A DNA stretch of 34,346 nt from assembly GCA_027624715.1 (NCBI GenBank), contig JAQBTV010000012.1, forward strand, positions 1-34,346, given 5' to 3'. The notes beneath the pieces are model-generated. The model saw only the letters and a program-made list of their open reading frames with translations, was not told where the DNA came from and did no database searches. This stretch comes from Pseudomonadota bacterium. GTDB lineage: Bacteria; Pseudomonadota; Gammaproteobacteria; Burkholderiales; Eutrophovitaceae. Of the stretch, positions 27,838-34,346 are shown in pieces (within the stretch, counting starts at the first letter, position 1; each line of letters starts with the position of its first letter). The translations under genes were made by a program, and so were the position numbers.

Positions 27838-29091
27838 CTATGGCCGTACCATATTGCAAGTCGTCGCTAACACGGTATCGGCAGCCGCCACGACAACATC
27901 CGTTTTAGGACCGATTCCAGTGCGCTCCATATCGTTTCTGACGCCATCCTGACCCATTCTCCTAAACGTAGAAACATACAAAGGCTGGATCAATTGATGG
28001 TTGTCCTCTCTCATCCAAACTTCGCCAGTCACAGATTTATATCGAGCACCCTCTAATTTTTTTGCAACACTTAGAGGATCTGTAGAGCCTACTGCCTCAA
28101 TCGATTGAACTAAAAGGTCAATCGCATATTTAGGCGTAATGAAAATTAAGTCATCATTAAACTCTGAATATTTGTTTCGATACGACTCCACAATGGCATT
28201 TGACTTCTCATCCCCAACGTTGACATGCCACATGCTCACCATCTTTACTCGGTCCACGCCTGCCTCACCGATCGCCGTTGGCCCACCAACTACGCCAGCG
28301 TAATAAGTATAAAACACCACGTCTAATCCGGAATCCTTAGCTGCTTTAACCAATAACGCTAAATCAACACCCCAATTTCCAGTGATCACAGAATCCGCCT
28401 TAGATGCACGGATTTTAGCGATATAAGGCGCAAAATCTTTAACCTTTCCTAGTGGATGCAAATCATCCCCGACGATCTGTATGTCTGGACGTTTTTTCGG
28501 CAACATAGAATTAGCCGCTTTCTGAACTGAGTGCCCAAACGCGTAGTCTTGGTTAAGCAGATAAACCTTCTTAACTGATGCATCAGCCGCTATCATATCG
28601 CTGAGCGCGTGCATTTTCATCTCGGCATCTGCATCAAACCTAAAGTGCCAGAAATTGCAGCGATCATTGGTCAAAGCTGGATCCACAGCAGCGTAATTCA
28701 AGTAAATCATGGCTGAATCAGGATTACGCTCATTATGTTTTGCGACCGCCTCAGACAATGCGCCAGCGACTGCAGACGAATTTCCTTGAAACATAAATTT
28801 AACCTTTTGGTCGGCTAATTGCCTGAACGCAATTAGCGACTCTTGAGGGTTCGCCTTCCCATCGATCGGAACAATTTCAAATTTAGAGCCGTTGAGTACA
28901 CCCCCTTGCTCATTAATTTCATCTACAAAGAGACTAAGAGTTCGCAAACCATTTTGACCCACCGCGGCAAAAGGTCCCGAGAGGGGATCGATATAGCCAA
29001 TTTTGATTGTTTCCTGAGGTTGGTTACAACCTGATAACAAAAGACTAAGAACTGCTATAGCACTAAAAAAAACTCCCCTAATAACTCCCAT
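27838..29091 (-). CDS. Branched-chain amino-acid-type ABC transporter substrate-binding lipoprotein (orphan)
   Basis: Periplasmic binding protein of the LivJ/LivK (Peripla_BP_6) type, 417 residues. The N-terminus has a lipoprotein signal ending in a lipobox (LSLLLSGC), so the mature protein is probably anchored through Cys. The mature start IKIGYIDPLSGPFAAVGQNGLRTLSLFVDEINEQGG is typical; later parts include YLLNQDYAFGHSVQKAA. I chose ATG 29091 because an ideal ribosome site (AAAGGAGG) lies just before it; the open frame continues to 29121. No liv permease or ATPase genes are adjacent. It follows an FAA-hydrolase-family gene, so the ligand may be an aromatic or carboxylic acid rather than an amino acid. 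Confidence 0.9.
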   Translation of the reverse strand: MGVIRGVFFSAIAVLSLLLSGCNQPQETIKIGYIDPLSGPFAAVGQNGLRTLSLFVDEINEQGGVLNGSKFEIVPIDGKANPQESLIAFRQLADQKVKFMFQGNSSAVAGALSEAVAKHNERNPDSAMIYLNYAAVDPALTNDRCNFWHFRFDADAEMKMHALSDMIAADASVKKVYLLNQDYAFGHSVQKAANSMLPKKRPDIQIVGDDLHPLGKVKDFAPYIAKIRASKADSVITGNWGVDLALLVKAAKDSGLDVVFYTYYAGVVGGPTAIGEAGVDRVKMVSMWHVNVGDEKSNAIVESYRNKYSEFNDDLIFITPKYAIDLLVQSIEAVGSTDPLSVAKKLEGARYKSVTGEVWMREDNHQLIQPLYVSTFRRMGQDGVRNDMERTGIGPKTDVVVAAADTVLATTCNMVRP

Positions 29092-29187
29092 ATCGCCTCC
29101 TTTAAACTTACGTAAAAACAAACATTGACTTACCGCAAAATGTGCATGGTCTCTAGTTTGATCTTTAATAATGAGACACCTTTTCTA

Positions 29188-30024
29188 TTATACGACCCTA
29201 TTACTTAATGTTCTGAATCCTGTTACGCGGCATTCAACTTGGTCGCCAGATTGAATAACCGAAGCCCCAGGAGTCCCTGTACTAATGATATCCCCAGGAT
29301 ACAAGGTGGATATATGCGAAAAATGTGATACGAGATAGAATGGATTAAACGCCATATTAGAGACGGTATTGCTCCGATGCGGAGAACCATTTTTCCAAGT
29401 TGCCACATTTAGCGACATCAAATCCGGGACCTCATCTGGCGTAACCAACTCAGGCCCAAACGAGAAAAAAGAATCGAAGTTCTTTGACTTTGTCAAAAAT
29501 CGCGGATTACGCAGTAAAATATCTTCTGCGGTCATATCAATCACTAAACAGTAGCCAGCAATATAATCCACGGCCGCTTCTTCGCTAACAGAATGACATG
29601 GCTTGCCAATCACCACGGCAATTTCAGCTTCAGCTGTTACCCGATTAGACTCTCTAGGGAGCATAATCAAATCATCGTATCCAATAATGGTGTTGTCACC
29701 CTTCATAAATGAGGCTGGCTCTGTTGGATGCGGCGCACCCAAATCCTCCGCATGATTCAGATAATTCAACCCGATACCTATGATCTTTCTGGGATGCCGG
29801 TACAATGGAGCGATACGACATGCATCACGAGCAACTCGATCAGGCACCTGACAGGCTTGGTCATAAACCAATGGATTCAGTCCAGCATCAATCAACTGGA
29901 ATAGATTTGTGGGCCAGTTGGTATAAAAAATCTCATTAATCGAAACAATCGTAACCCATTGTTCATCAACCAAAATAGCAGCATGTTCTTGATCGTTACT
30001 CTCTTTAAGCGTACAAAATCGCAC
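29188..30024 (-). CDS. Fumarylacetoacetate hydrolase (FAH) family protein
   Basis: Enzyme of the FAH superfamily (278 residues), which cleaves or decarboxylates beta-diketo or oxo-acid substrates with a bound divalent metal. A short N-terminal domain (1-75) precedes the catalytic fold with KIIGIGLNYLNHAEDLG, FMKGDNTIIGYDD, the metal ligands Glu132 and Glu134 in AEAEIAVVIG and Asp163 in VIDMTAED, and GDIISTGTPGASVIQSGD. The exact reaction (for example acylpyruvate hydrolysis or oxalocrotonate decarboxylation) cannot be told from sequence. The start is GTG at 30024 with AAGGAG about seven bases upstream. The gap to the downstream binding protein is 96 bases; a joint uptake-and-degradation role is inference. 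Confidence 0.9.
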   Translation of the reverse strand: MRFCTLKESNDQEHAAILVDEQWVTIVSINEIFYTNWPTNLFQLIDAGLNPLVYDQACQVPDRVARDACRIAPLYRHPRKIIGIGLNYLNHAEDLGAPHPTEPASFMKGDNTIIGYDDLIMLPRESNRVTAEAEIAVVIGKPCHSVSEEAAVDYIAGYCLVIDMTAEDILLRNPRFLTKSKNFDSFFSFGPELVTPDEVPDLMSLNVATWKNGSPHRSNTVSNMAFNPFYLVSHFSHISTLYPGDIISTGTPGASVIQSGDQVECRVTGFRTLSNRVV

Positions 30025-30036
30025 TCTAGATCTCCT

Positions 30037-30243
30037 TCAAAATAACACTGATGATTCGTAATACTCAGCCGCATTAAACTAATCTTGCTTAACATCTTGA
30101 CCCAAGTAGTACATAACCCCTAGGCTGTAACACGCAGCTGCATCACCCTAGTCACAATCACGTTTCCAAGCATTTACGTCATCAACCTCTGCAAAACATG
30201 TGCTAGCAAATAACAGTATCAGTATTGGCGCTAGTTTATTCAT
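30037..30243 (-). pseudogene. Broken Sel1-repeat gene, diverged paralogue of the gene at 31516-32319
   Basis: From ATG 30243 the minus strand reads MNKLAPILILLFASTCFAEV, a complete signal peptide, then an AWKRDCD segment, an amber stop, GDAAACYSLGV, a YYLG-QD segment, a second amber stop and an AAEY segment, after which similarity fades and a TGA closes the frame at 30037. This parallels residues 3-63 of the intact Sel1/TPR protein, with Asn and Tyr codons replaced by TAG. A strong ribosome site (TAGGAGGG) remains before the ATG. Only the first Sel1 repeat survives; the TPR part is gone. It lies just upstream of the FAH-family gene, whose ribosome site is next to the remnant. Confidence 0.82.
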
Positions 30244-30348
30244 CAAGCCACCCTCCTACTTAAGTAGAATTTTATTGATGGGAGCTACTGTTCAACTGAC
30301 AAATCAAAATTAGCCTCAAATGTCCTATTAAGCAACACCCACGACAAG

Positions 30349-30376
30349 TGTCCTTTTGAAGGACATTTTTGTTTTT
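30349..30376 (+). terminator. Intrinsic terminator on the plus strand without an obvious gene
   Basis: TGTCCTT and AAGGACA form a 7-bp stem with a three-base loop (30349-30365), followed by TTTTTGTTTTT. This is a good Rho-independent terminator for plus-strand transcription, yet no plus-strand gene lies between spoT (ends 27752) and here. A TAGAAT hexamer at 30265-30270 could be the -10 of a short transcript of about 100 bases, but no convincing -35 accompanies it. Confidence 0.6.
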
Positions 30377-30631
30377 AATTTATTAACACCTTAATGGGAG
30401 CTCACCTTTAATCGTAACTGAGTTGCTCTGCTCGTCAAGCATTGAGCTGCTGTATTGCAGTTAAATCAATAGTGTGTATTTGGTACTTGCCGAAAAAAGG
30501 TAGGAGATATTCGTTGATTACACACCCATAGTCTTTATGACTAACTTTTTCTTATCTTTCTTTGCGCTGCGCCATAGCGTCTCAATGTAAAACAACTGAT
30601 AAAGAAAATGTATAGTAGGTGTACCCTGGCG
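30377..30631. other. Intergenic stretch without recognised features
   Basis: Together with 30244-30348 this forms most of the gap between the Sel1 pseudogene and tRNA-Lys. I find no credible coding frame, no repeat array and no further Sel1 or MORN remnants. The base composition is A+T-rich like other intergenic regions of the window. Confidence 0.4.
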
Positions 30632-30661
30632 AAAAAAAAGCGCCTACTATTGTAAGCGCTT
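30632..30661 (-). terminator. Intrinsic terminator downstream of tRNA-Lys
   Basis: Read on the minus strand, AAGCGCTTAC and GTAGGCGCTT form a 10-bp stem (one G-T pair) with a four-base AATA loop, followed by six or more T. It begins 17 bases after the encoded CCA of the tRNA, a textbook Rho-independent terminator for the tRNA transcript. Confidence 0.88.
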
Positions 30662-30677
30662 GATTTTGCTGGATTTA

Positions 30678-30753
30678 TGGTAGGCGGTGCGAGATTCGAA
30701 CTCGCGACCAATGGATTAAAAGTCCACTGCTCTACCGGCTGAGCTAACCGCCC
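30678..30753 (-). tRNA. tRNA-Lys (anticodon UUU), CCA encoded
   Basis: The minus strand holds a full cloverleaf of 76 bases. The acceptor GGGCGGT pairs with ACCGCCT (G1-U72 wobble), the D-loop contains AGCCGGTA, the anticodon loop is CTTTTAA with anticodon TTT at 30718-30720, and the T-arm has GTTCGAATC. Discriminator A and an encoded CCA follow. It has its own promoter and terminator. In many proteobacteria tRNA-Lys genes lie near cpoB and queC, as here. Confidence 0.97.
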
Positions 30754-30768
30754 ATACAAAAGCCAAGC

Positions 30769-30798
30769 ATTCTAGCGGCTTACTCCCCTGTTGGTCAA
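30769..30798 (-). promoter_or_regulatory. Predicted sigma70-type promoter of tRNA-Lys
   Basis: On the minus strand TTGACC (30793-30798) and TAGAAT (30769-30774) each match the consensus at five of six positions, separated by 18 bases. The start of transcription would fall around 30762, about nine bases before the mature 5' end, which is normal for a tRNA transcript. The -10 sequence and spacing equal those proposed for the mla promoter. Confidence 0.72.
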
Positions 30799-30838
30799 TC
30801 TAACCTGCACGACATTTAGGACTAAACCATGCTCTACA

Positions 30839-31519
30839 CTAAACATAAACAGTCGGGTCATCAATGCCGGCGTCTAAAAAACCTTCCTTACGAATTCGGC
30901 AAGAGTCACAGATCCCGCAAGCAGCCCCAAGGGGGGATGCTTGATAACATGAAACTGTTTGACTGAAATCAACACCTAACTTGTATCCGAGCTTAATGAT
31001 GTCAGCTTTTTTTAAATCAATTAACGGTGCGTGAATTCGAAACCCAGAACCCTCAACCCCAGCTTTTGTAGCTAAATTTGCGACGTTCTCATAAGCCTTT
31101 ATGTACTCGGGCCGACAATCCGGATAACCTGAATAATCAACTGCATTCGCACCGATAAATACATCCTGAGCACCAAGTACCTCTGCCCAACCTAATGCAA
31201 TAGAGAGCATGATAGTGTTTCGAGCGGGGACGTATGTGGAGGGGATTCCAACTGATTTTTCAGTTGGAATCTGTTGGCTAGAATCCGTCAAAGAAGATCC
31301 TCCTAGAGCTGCCAAATCCACCTTAATAATTTTGTGCTCAACCGCGTTAAAATGAGCGCATAGGCTTCTTGCGGAATTCAATTCTGAGATGTGTCGTTGG
31401 CCATAATCAATTGAGAGGGTATGACACAAAAAGTGTTTTGACTGCGCATAGGCAATGGTAGTGGCGGAATCTAATCCTCCAGAGACCAGAACAACCGCTT
31501 TGGCTTGCTCAATACTCAT
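30839..31519 (-). CDS. queC: 7-cyano-7-deazaguanine synthase QueC
   Basis: ATP-dependent conversion of 7-carboxy-7-deazaguanine to preQ0 in queuosine synthesis. The 226 residues have the PP-loop [12 protein letters not shown] near residue 10, the [15 protein letters not shown] helix, [17 protein letters not shown] and the C-terminal zinc-binding Cys cluster (SCYQ, then CGICDSC). The ATG at 31519 overlaps the stop of the Sel1/TPR gene (ATGA at 31516-31519), so translation is coupled; an in-frame TTG at 31528 is less likely. queE and queD are not in the window. Confidence 0.96.
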   Translation of the reverse strand: MSIEQAKAVVLVSGGLDSATTIAYAQSKHFLCHTLSIDYGQRHISELNSARSLCAHFNAVEHKIIKVDLAALGGSSLTDSSQQIPTEKSVGIPSTYVPARNTIMLSIALGWAEVLGAQDVFIGANAVDYSGYPDCRPEYIKAYENVANLATKAGVEGSGFRIHAPLIDLKKADIIKLGYKLGVDFSQTVSCYQASPLGAACGICDSCRIRKEGFLDAGIDDPTVYV

Positions 31520-32319
31520 GGAGCGCAACGCCTTTTTAATTCTGCGAGCCTAATCTGAGCCAGCATTTGGTTTGTTGCTTCTTGATCACTACTGCAAATT
31601 TTTTCTGCTTCAATTAAGTATTTTCCGGCAGCACTACACTCACCCCTCTCAACATGAATAATCCCTGCCTCCAACATGGCTGCACAGTGCTTATTATGGT
31701 TCTTAAGGCGCGGTAACAATTGGGTCAATACAGTTAACGCCTGTTGGCTTTGTCCAGGCTCCTTATTCAATCCGATTGCGGCCCAGTACATTCCACTTTT
31801 AGCATATTGATTGTCAGGAAACTTCTCGTTGAGTGCATAAAATAGGTTTATAGCTTCTTTATAACTGCCTTTATCGAATAACTTGTTTTTCGCGTATTCA
31901 TAGAAAGCCTTTGCATCATTTTCGTCGCCCAAAGGAGGAGGAGCACTGTCGATAGAAATTTCCAATGGTTTGATATCTTTAGTCGCACGAGGCGGTCGAC
32001 CACCCGAATAGCCTTTTTTGTAAGCTTCAATCGCTTTAGAATAATCTTGCGTAACACCGTTTCCATTTTCGTACGCAAGTCCTAAGTTGTAACAGGCAAG
32101 TGCTTCACCACCCTCACAGCCTTTTTGGGAATACGCAGCCGCTTTAAAATAATCTTGCGTAATACCTTCACCACCCGTGTAGTAAACAAGTCCTAAGTTG
32201 AAACAGGCATTTGAATCACCGTTATCACAATCACGTTTCCAAGCCTTTAAGTAATCAGACTTAGCAAAACAGATGCTAGTAAATAACAGCATCAGTACTG
32301 CCGCTAGTTTATTCGTCAA
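31516..32319 (-). CDS. Exported Sel1-repeat/TPR protein in the position of CpoB
   Basis: Secreted protein of 267 residues. A signal peptide (1-19, ending CFA) precedes two Sel1-like repeats (about 26-105) with Cys pairs spaced as C-x7-C (31/39 and 68/76), as in disulfide-stabilised Hcp-type Sel1 proteins. A linker rich in Pro (106-132) leads to TPR-like helices (about 133-265) resembling the C-terminal half of CpoB/YbgF, for example [21 protein letters not shown]. CpoB coordinates peptidoglycan synthesis and outer-membrane constriction and often precedes queE/queC, so a CpoB-like role is plausible but not shown. The start is TTG at 32319 after AGGAG; the related pseudogene has ATG where this gene has ACG. 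Confidence 0.78.
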   Translation of the reverse strand: MTNKLAAVLMLLFTSICFAKSDYLKAWKRDCDNGDSNACFNLGLVYYTGGEGITQDYFKAAAYSQKGCEGGEALACYNLGLAYENGNGVTQDYSKAIEAYKKGYSGGRPPRATKDIKPLEISIDSAPPPLGDENDAKAFYEYAKNKLFDKGSYKEAINLFYALNEKFPDNQYAKSGMYWAAIGLNKEPGQSQQALTVLTQLLPRLKNHNKHCAAMLEAGIIHVERGECSAAGKYLIEAEKICSSDQEATNQMLAQIRLAELKRRCAP

Positions 32320-32503
32320 GCTGCACTCCTATTTTAGGTAATCTCGCCGTTCATCACACTACCAACAAACATAAAGCACTGGATAACATTGCTACACACT
32401 GCCCCAACCCTTGATGTTTTAATTGTGGTCGTATAAGGACGGTGGTCGGCAAAAGTGTGGCGATGGGCATTTTTTTGGTGGGTGTTGGAGCAGTTGAATG
32501 AAC

Positions 32504-34288
32504 TTACTCAATATTCTCGAACATGACTTTTTCTTCTGTCATCTCTTGCATTTGAGCTGACGTCATCCAGCAAGAGATGTAGTACGTCCCCTTTGTGATC
32601 TGATCACTAAGCTGACGCTTGTTAACAACTGAATCAGCCTCTTGGATCATGTTCACACGTTGACTATCGAGAATGCTACGGACGACACTCGACTTGATAC
32701 CAAAATTAGTATTCTCCGGAATAACGCCATGCTCATCTATTGCAAATTTTAAATCTAATTTTGCAACAGCAACCGCTATGACATTTCCAAATTCATCGAG
32801 AATGGGTCCGCCACTGTTCCCTGGTTGTAGTGCTGCATCAATTTGAATTTGTGAAAAATTATTTCCTAGTCCAGACTGAGCACTGACAATACCTTTCGTA
32901 ATTTTTATAGCTGAATTAAATGTCTCCCCAAACGGGAATCCCGCAACATAGACATCCTCCATCAACCCGGGGTTATCACGCCTAATAGGAAACACATGAT
33001 CCGGGGAAAAATCACCCTTCAATAAAGCTAAATCATTCTGCGTGTCGTAAGCTACAATCGTGACTGGGACAGCAACACCCTTATGGTGAATCACAACATT
33101 CTGACAGCCTTTGATCACATGATTGTTTGTAATGACATAGCCTTCTCGTGATACTGCAAAGCCACTGCCTGAGGAAGCCTGTAGCAGATCATTACTATCC
33201 GCTCTGCGTTGTTCTTCTACTGTAGGCCACTCGATGGCTACGCCGTCTCTGAATTCACCGACATATTTATCGCCATTTGCAGATGTTAAGGTGCCTTGAC
33301 CGTGATACTTATCGTGTCTCCATTCACCGACATATTTGTCACCATTTGCATATGTTAAGGTGCCTTGACCGCGATACTTATCGTCTCTGAATTCACCGAC
33401 ATACTGAGCACCATTTGCATATGTGTAGGTGCCTTGACCGTGGAACTTGTCGTCCCTGAATTCACCAACATACTGGGCACCTGCCCATTGTGATTCAGAA
33501 CCAAACATAAAGATACCTTGACCGTGCTTCTTATCGTCTCTGAAATCACCGACATACTGGTTACCATCTGCATATGTGTAGGTGCCTTGACAGTTATGCC
33601 AACGCACTTCAAGATCTTGTGGGCATAGAGGTAACGCATATTCCGCTCCACGCTGTTCTTCTACTGAAGGCCCCTCGATGGCTACGCCGTCTCTGAATTC
33701 ACCGACATATTTATCGCCAGTTGCAGATGTTAAGGTGCCTTGACCGTGATACTTGTCGTGTCTCCATTCACCGGCATATTTGTCACCATTTGCATATGTG
33801 AAGGTACCTTGGCCGTGATACTTGTCGTCTCTGAATTCACCGACATACTGAGCACCATTTGCATGTGTGTAAGTGCCTTGACCGTGGTACTTGTCGTCTC
33901 TGAATTCACCGACATACTGGGCACCTGTCCATTGTGATTCAGAACCAAATATAAAGATGCCTTGGCCGTGCTTCTTATCGTCTCTGAATTCACCGACATA
34001 TTTATCACCATTTGCTAATATGTAGGTACCTTGACCGTGGTACTTGTCGTCCCTGAATTCACCAACATACTGGGCACCCGCCCATTGTGATTCAGAACCA
34101 AATATAAAGATGCCTTGACCGTGCTTCTTATCGTCTCTGAATTCACCGACATACTGGTTACCATCTGCATATGTGTAGGTGCCTTGACAGTTATGCCAAC
34201 GCACTTCAAGATCTTGTGGGCATGGAGGTAACGCATATGCGGACGATACGCACGTCATGGTGGCTATCAGTAACAGTAGCTTGTTCAT
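32504..34288 (-). CDS. Secreted MORN-repeat protein with C-terminal trypsin-like (S1C) protease domain
   Basis: A 594-residue exported protein. Residues 1-19 form a signal peptide (cleavage likely after AYA). Residues 34-348 contain 12 MORN units (YVGEF/YVGEW followed by HGQGT), organised as two related modules (18-213 and 217-361), each opened by a C-x10-C element (CPQDLEVRWHNC). Residues 372-545 are a chymotrypsin-fold serine protease of the HtrA/S1C type with triad His390 (TNNHVI), Asp419 (NDLALL) and Ser492 (QPGNSGGP). No PDZ domain or membrane span follows; the tail (546-594) is unassigned. Start ATG 34288 is chosen for the signal peptide although the frame is open to the window edge. 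The substrate is unknown; MORN repeats often bind lipids or scaffolds. Confidence 0.85.
   Translation of the reverse strand: MNKLLLLIATMTCVSSAYALPPCPQDLEVRWHNCQGTYTYADGNQYVGEFRDDKKHGQGIFIFGSESQWAGAQYVGEFRDDKYHGQGTYILANGDKYVGEFRDDKKHGQGIFIFGSESQWTGAQYVGEFRDDKYHGQGTYTHANGAQYVGEFRDDKYHGQGTFTYANGDKYAGEWRHDKYHGQGTLTSATGDKYVGEFRDGVAIEGPSVEEQRGAEYALPLCPQDLEVRWHNCQGTYTYADGNQYVGDFRDDKKHGQGIFMFGSESQWAGAQYVGEFRDDKFHGQGTYTYANGAQYVGEFRDDKYRGQGTLTYANGDKYVGEWRHDKYHGQGTLTSANGDKYVGEFRDGVAIEWPTVEEQRRADSNDLLQASSGSGFAVSREGYVITNNHVIKGCQNVVIHHKGVAVPVTIVAYDTQNDLALLKGDFSPDHVFPIRRDNPGLMEDVYVAGFPFGETFNSAIKITKGIVSAQSGLGNNFSQIQIDAALQPGNSGGPILDEFGNVIAVAVAKLDLKFAIDEHGVIPENTNFGIKSSVVRSILDSQRVNMIQEADSVVNKRQLSDQITKGTYYISCWMTSAQMQEMTEEKVMFENIE
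33206..33640 (-). repeat. MORN module 2 (5 units) of the protease gene
   Basis: Second copy, residues 217-361, with five MORN units, one of them the long FGSESQW form. It begins YALPLCPQDLEVRWHNC, parallel to YALPPCPQDLEVRWHNC just after the signal peptide, and ends with VAIEWPTVEEQR parallel to VAIEGPSVEEQR of module 1. The protease domain follows at once. Confidence 0.85.
33650..34237 (-). repeat. MORN module 1 (7 units) of the protease gene
   Basis: First copy of the internal duplication, residues 18-213. It holds seven MORN units: plain units of 23 residues and two longer ones of 28 that include a FGSESQW insert. It is 51 residues longer than module 2, exactly one plain plus one long unit. 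DNA identity with module 2 is high at both ends, and the first block starts at the signal-peptide cleavage site. Confidence 0.85.
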
Positions 34289-34346
34289 CACATACGTTAC
34301 CTGTTCAAATCTAACTTGATAACTTCTACTTTCATCTCTGCACATA

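Noticed and set aside
30037-30243. Sel1 remnant as a functional gene read through amber codons
   Set aside because: Two TAG codons, loss of the downstream domains and no suppressor tRNA in the window make decay the simpler reading.
30678-30753. tRNA-Lys as an integration site of a mobile island
   Set aside because: No integrase, no repeat of the tRNA 3' end and no change in gene type with clear boundaries were seen nearby.
33206-34237. The repeat array as a CRISPR or tandem satellite
   Set aside because: Units are in frame, code for MORN repeats of 23 or 28 residues, and have no spacers.

Overview
The window looks like a chromosomal core segment of a betaproteobacterium, most likely of the Burkholderiales/Nitrosomonadales type, with an A+T-leaning base composition and short intergenic spaces. 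This rests on gene order: mlaFED-CB, an ABC-2 exporter, ibaG, murA, hisGDCBH-hisA on one strand; kdsD-kdsC-lptCAB-rpoN-ptsN-hprK-rapZ on the other; and rph-rdgB-hemW divergent from yicC-gmk-rpoZ-spoT. HisG is the short, HisZ-dependent form and HprK is paired with PtsN, both usual in that class. I cannot name the genus.

Region 1 (1-10864, minus strand) is one long co-directional run. From a good sigma70-type promoter at 10835-10864 it reads through the Mla phospholipid transporter (mlaF, E, D, C, B), a YadG/YadH-like ABC exporter, the BolA-family gene ibaG, murA, and then the histidine genes hisG, D, C, B, H and the first codons of hisA at the left edge. Most junctions are overlaps or gaps below 60 bases. 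mlaA, which often sits between mlaD and mlaC in this class, is absent.

Region 2 (11012-18153, plus strand) makes Kdo precursors (kdsD, kdsC), part of the LPS export machine (lptC, lptA, lptB), sigma-54 (rpoN) and the nitrogen-type PTS regulators (ptsN, hprK) with rapZ. hpf, the usual gene between rpoN and ptsN, is missing. mutY converges on rapZ.

Region 3 (18150-27752) is housekeeping: mutY, thiS-thiG, trmB, hemW, rdgB, rph, then yicC-gmk-rpoZ-spoT for RNA turnover, nucleotide metabolism and ppGpp signalling. A perfect 11-bp hairpin separates spoT from the next convergent genes.

Region 4 (27790-34346, almost all minus strand) is the accessory part: an orphan Leu/Ile/Val-type substrate-binding lipoprotein, a fumarylacetoacetate-hydrolase-family enzyme, a pseudogene of a Sel1-repeat protein, tRNA-Lys(UUU) with its own promoter and terminator, queC translationally coupled to an intact exported Sel1/TPR protein that occupies the place of cpoB, and a secreted protein with 12 MORN repeats fused to a trypsin-like protease. 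The MORN protease, its internal duplication, and the intact and broken Sel1 paralogues flanking tRNA-Lys/queC are the least ordinary things here.
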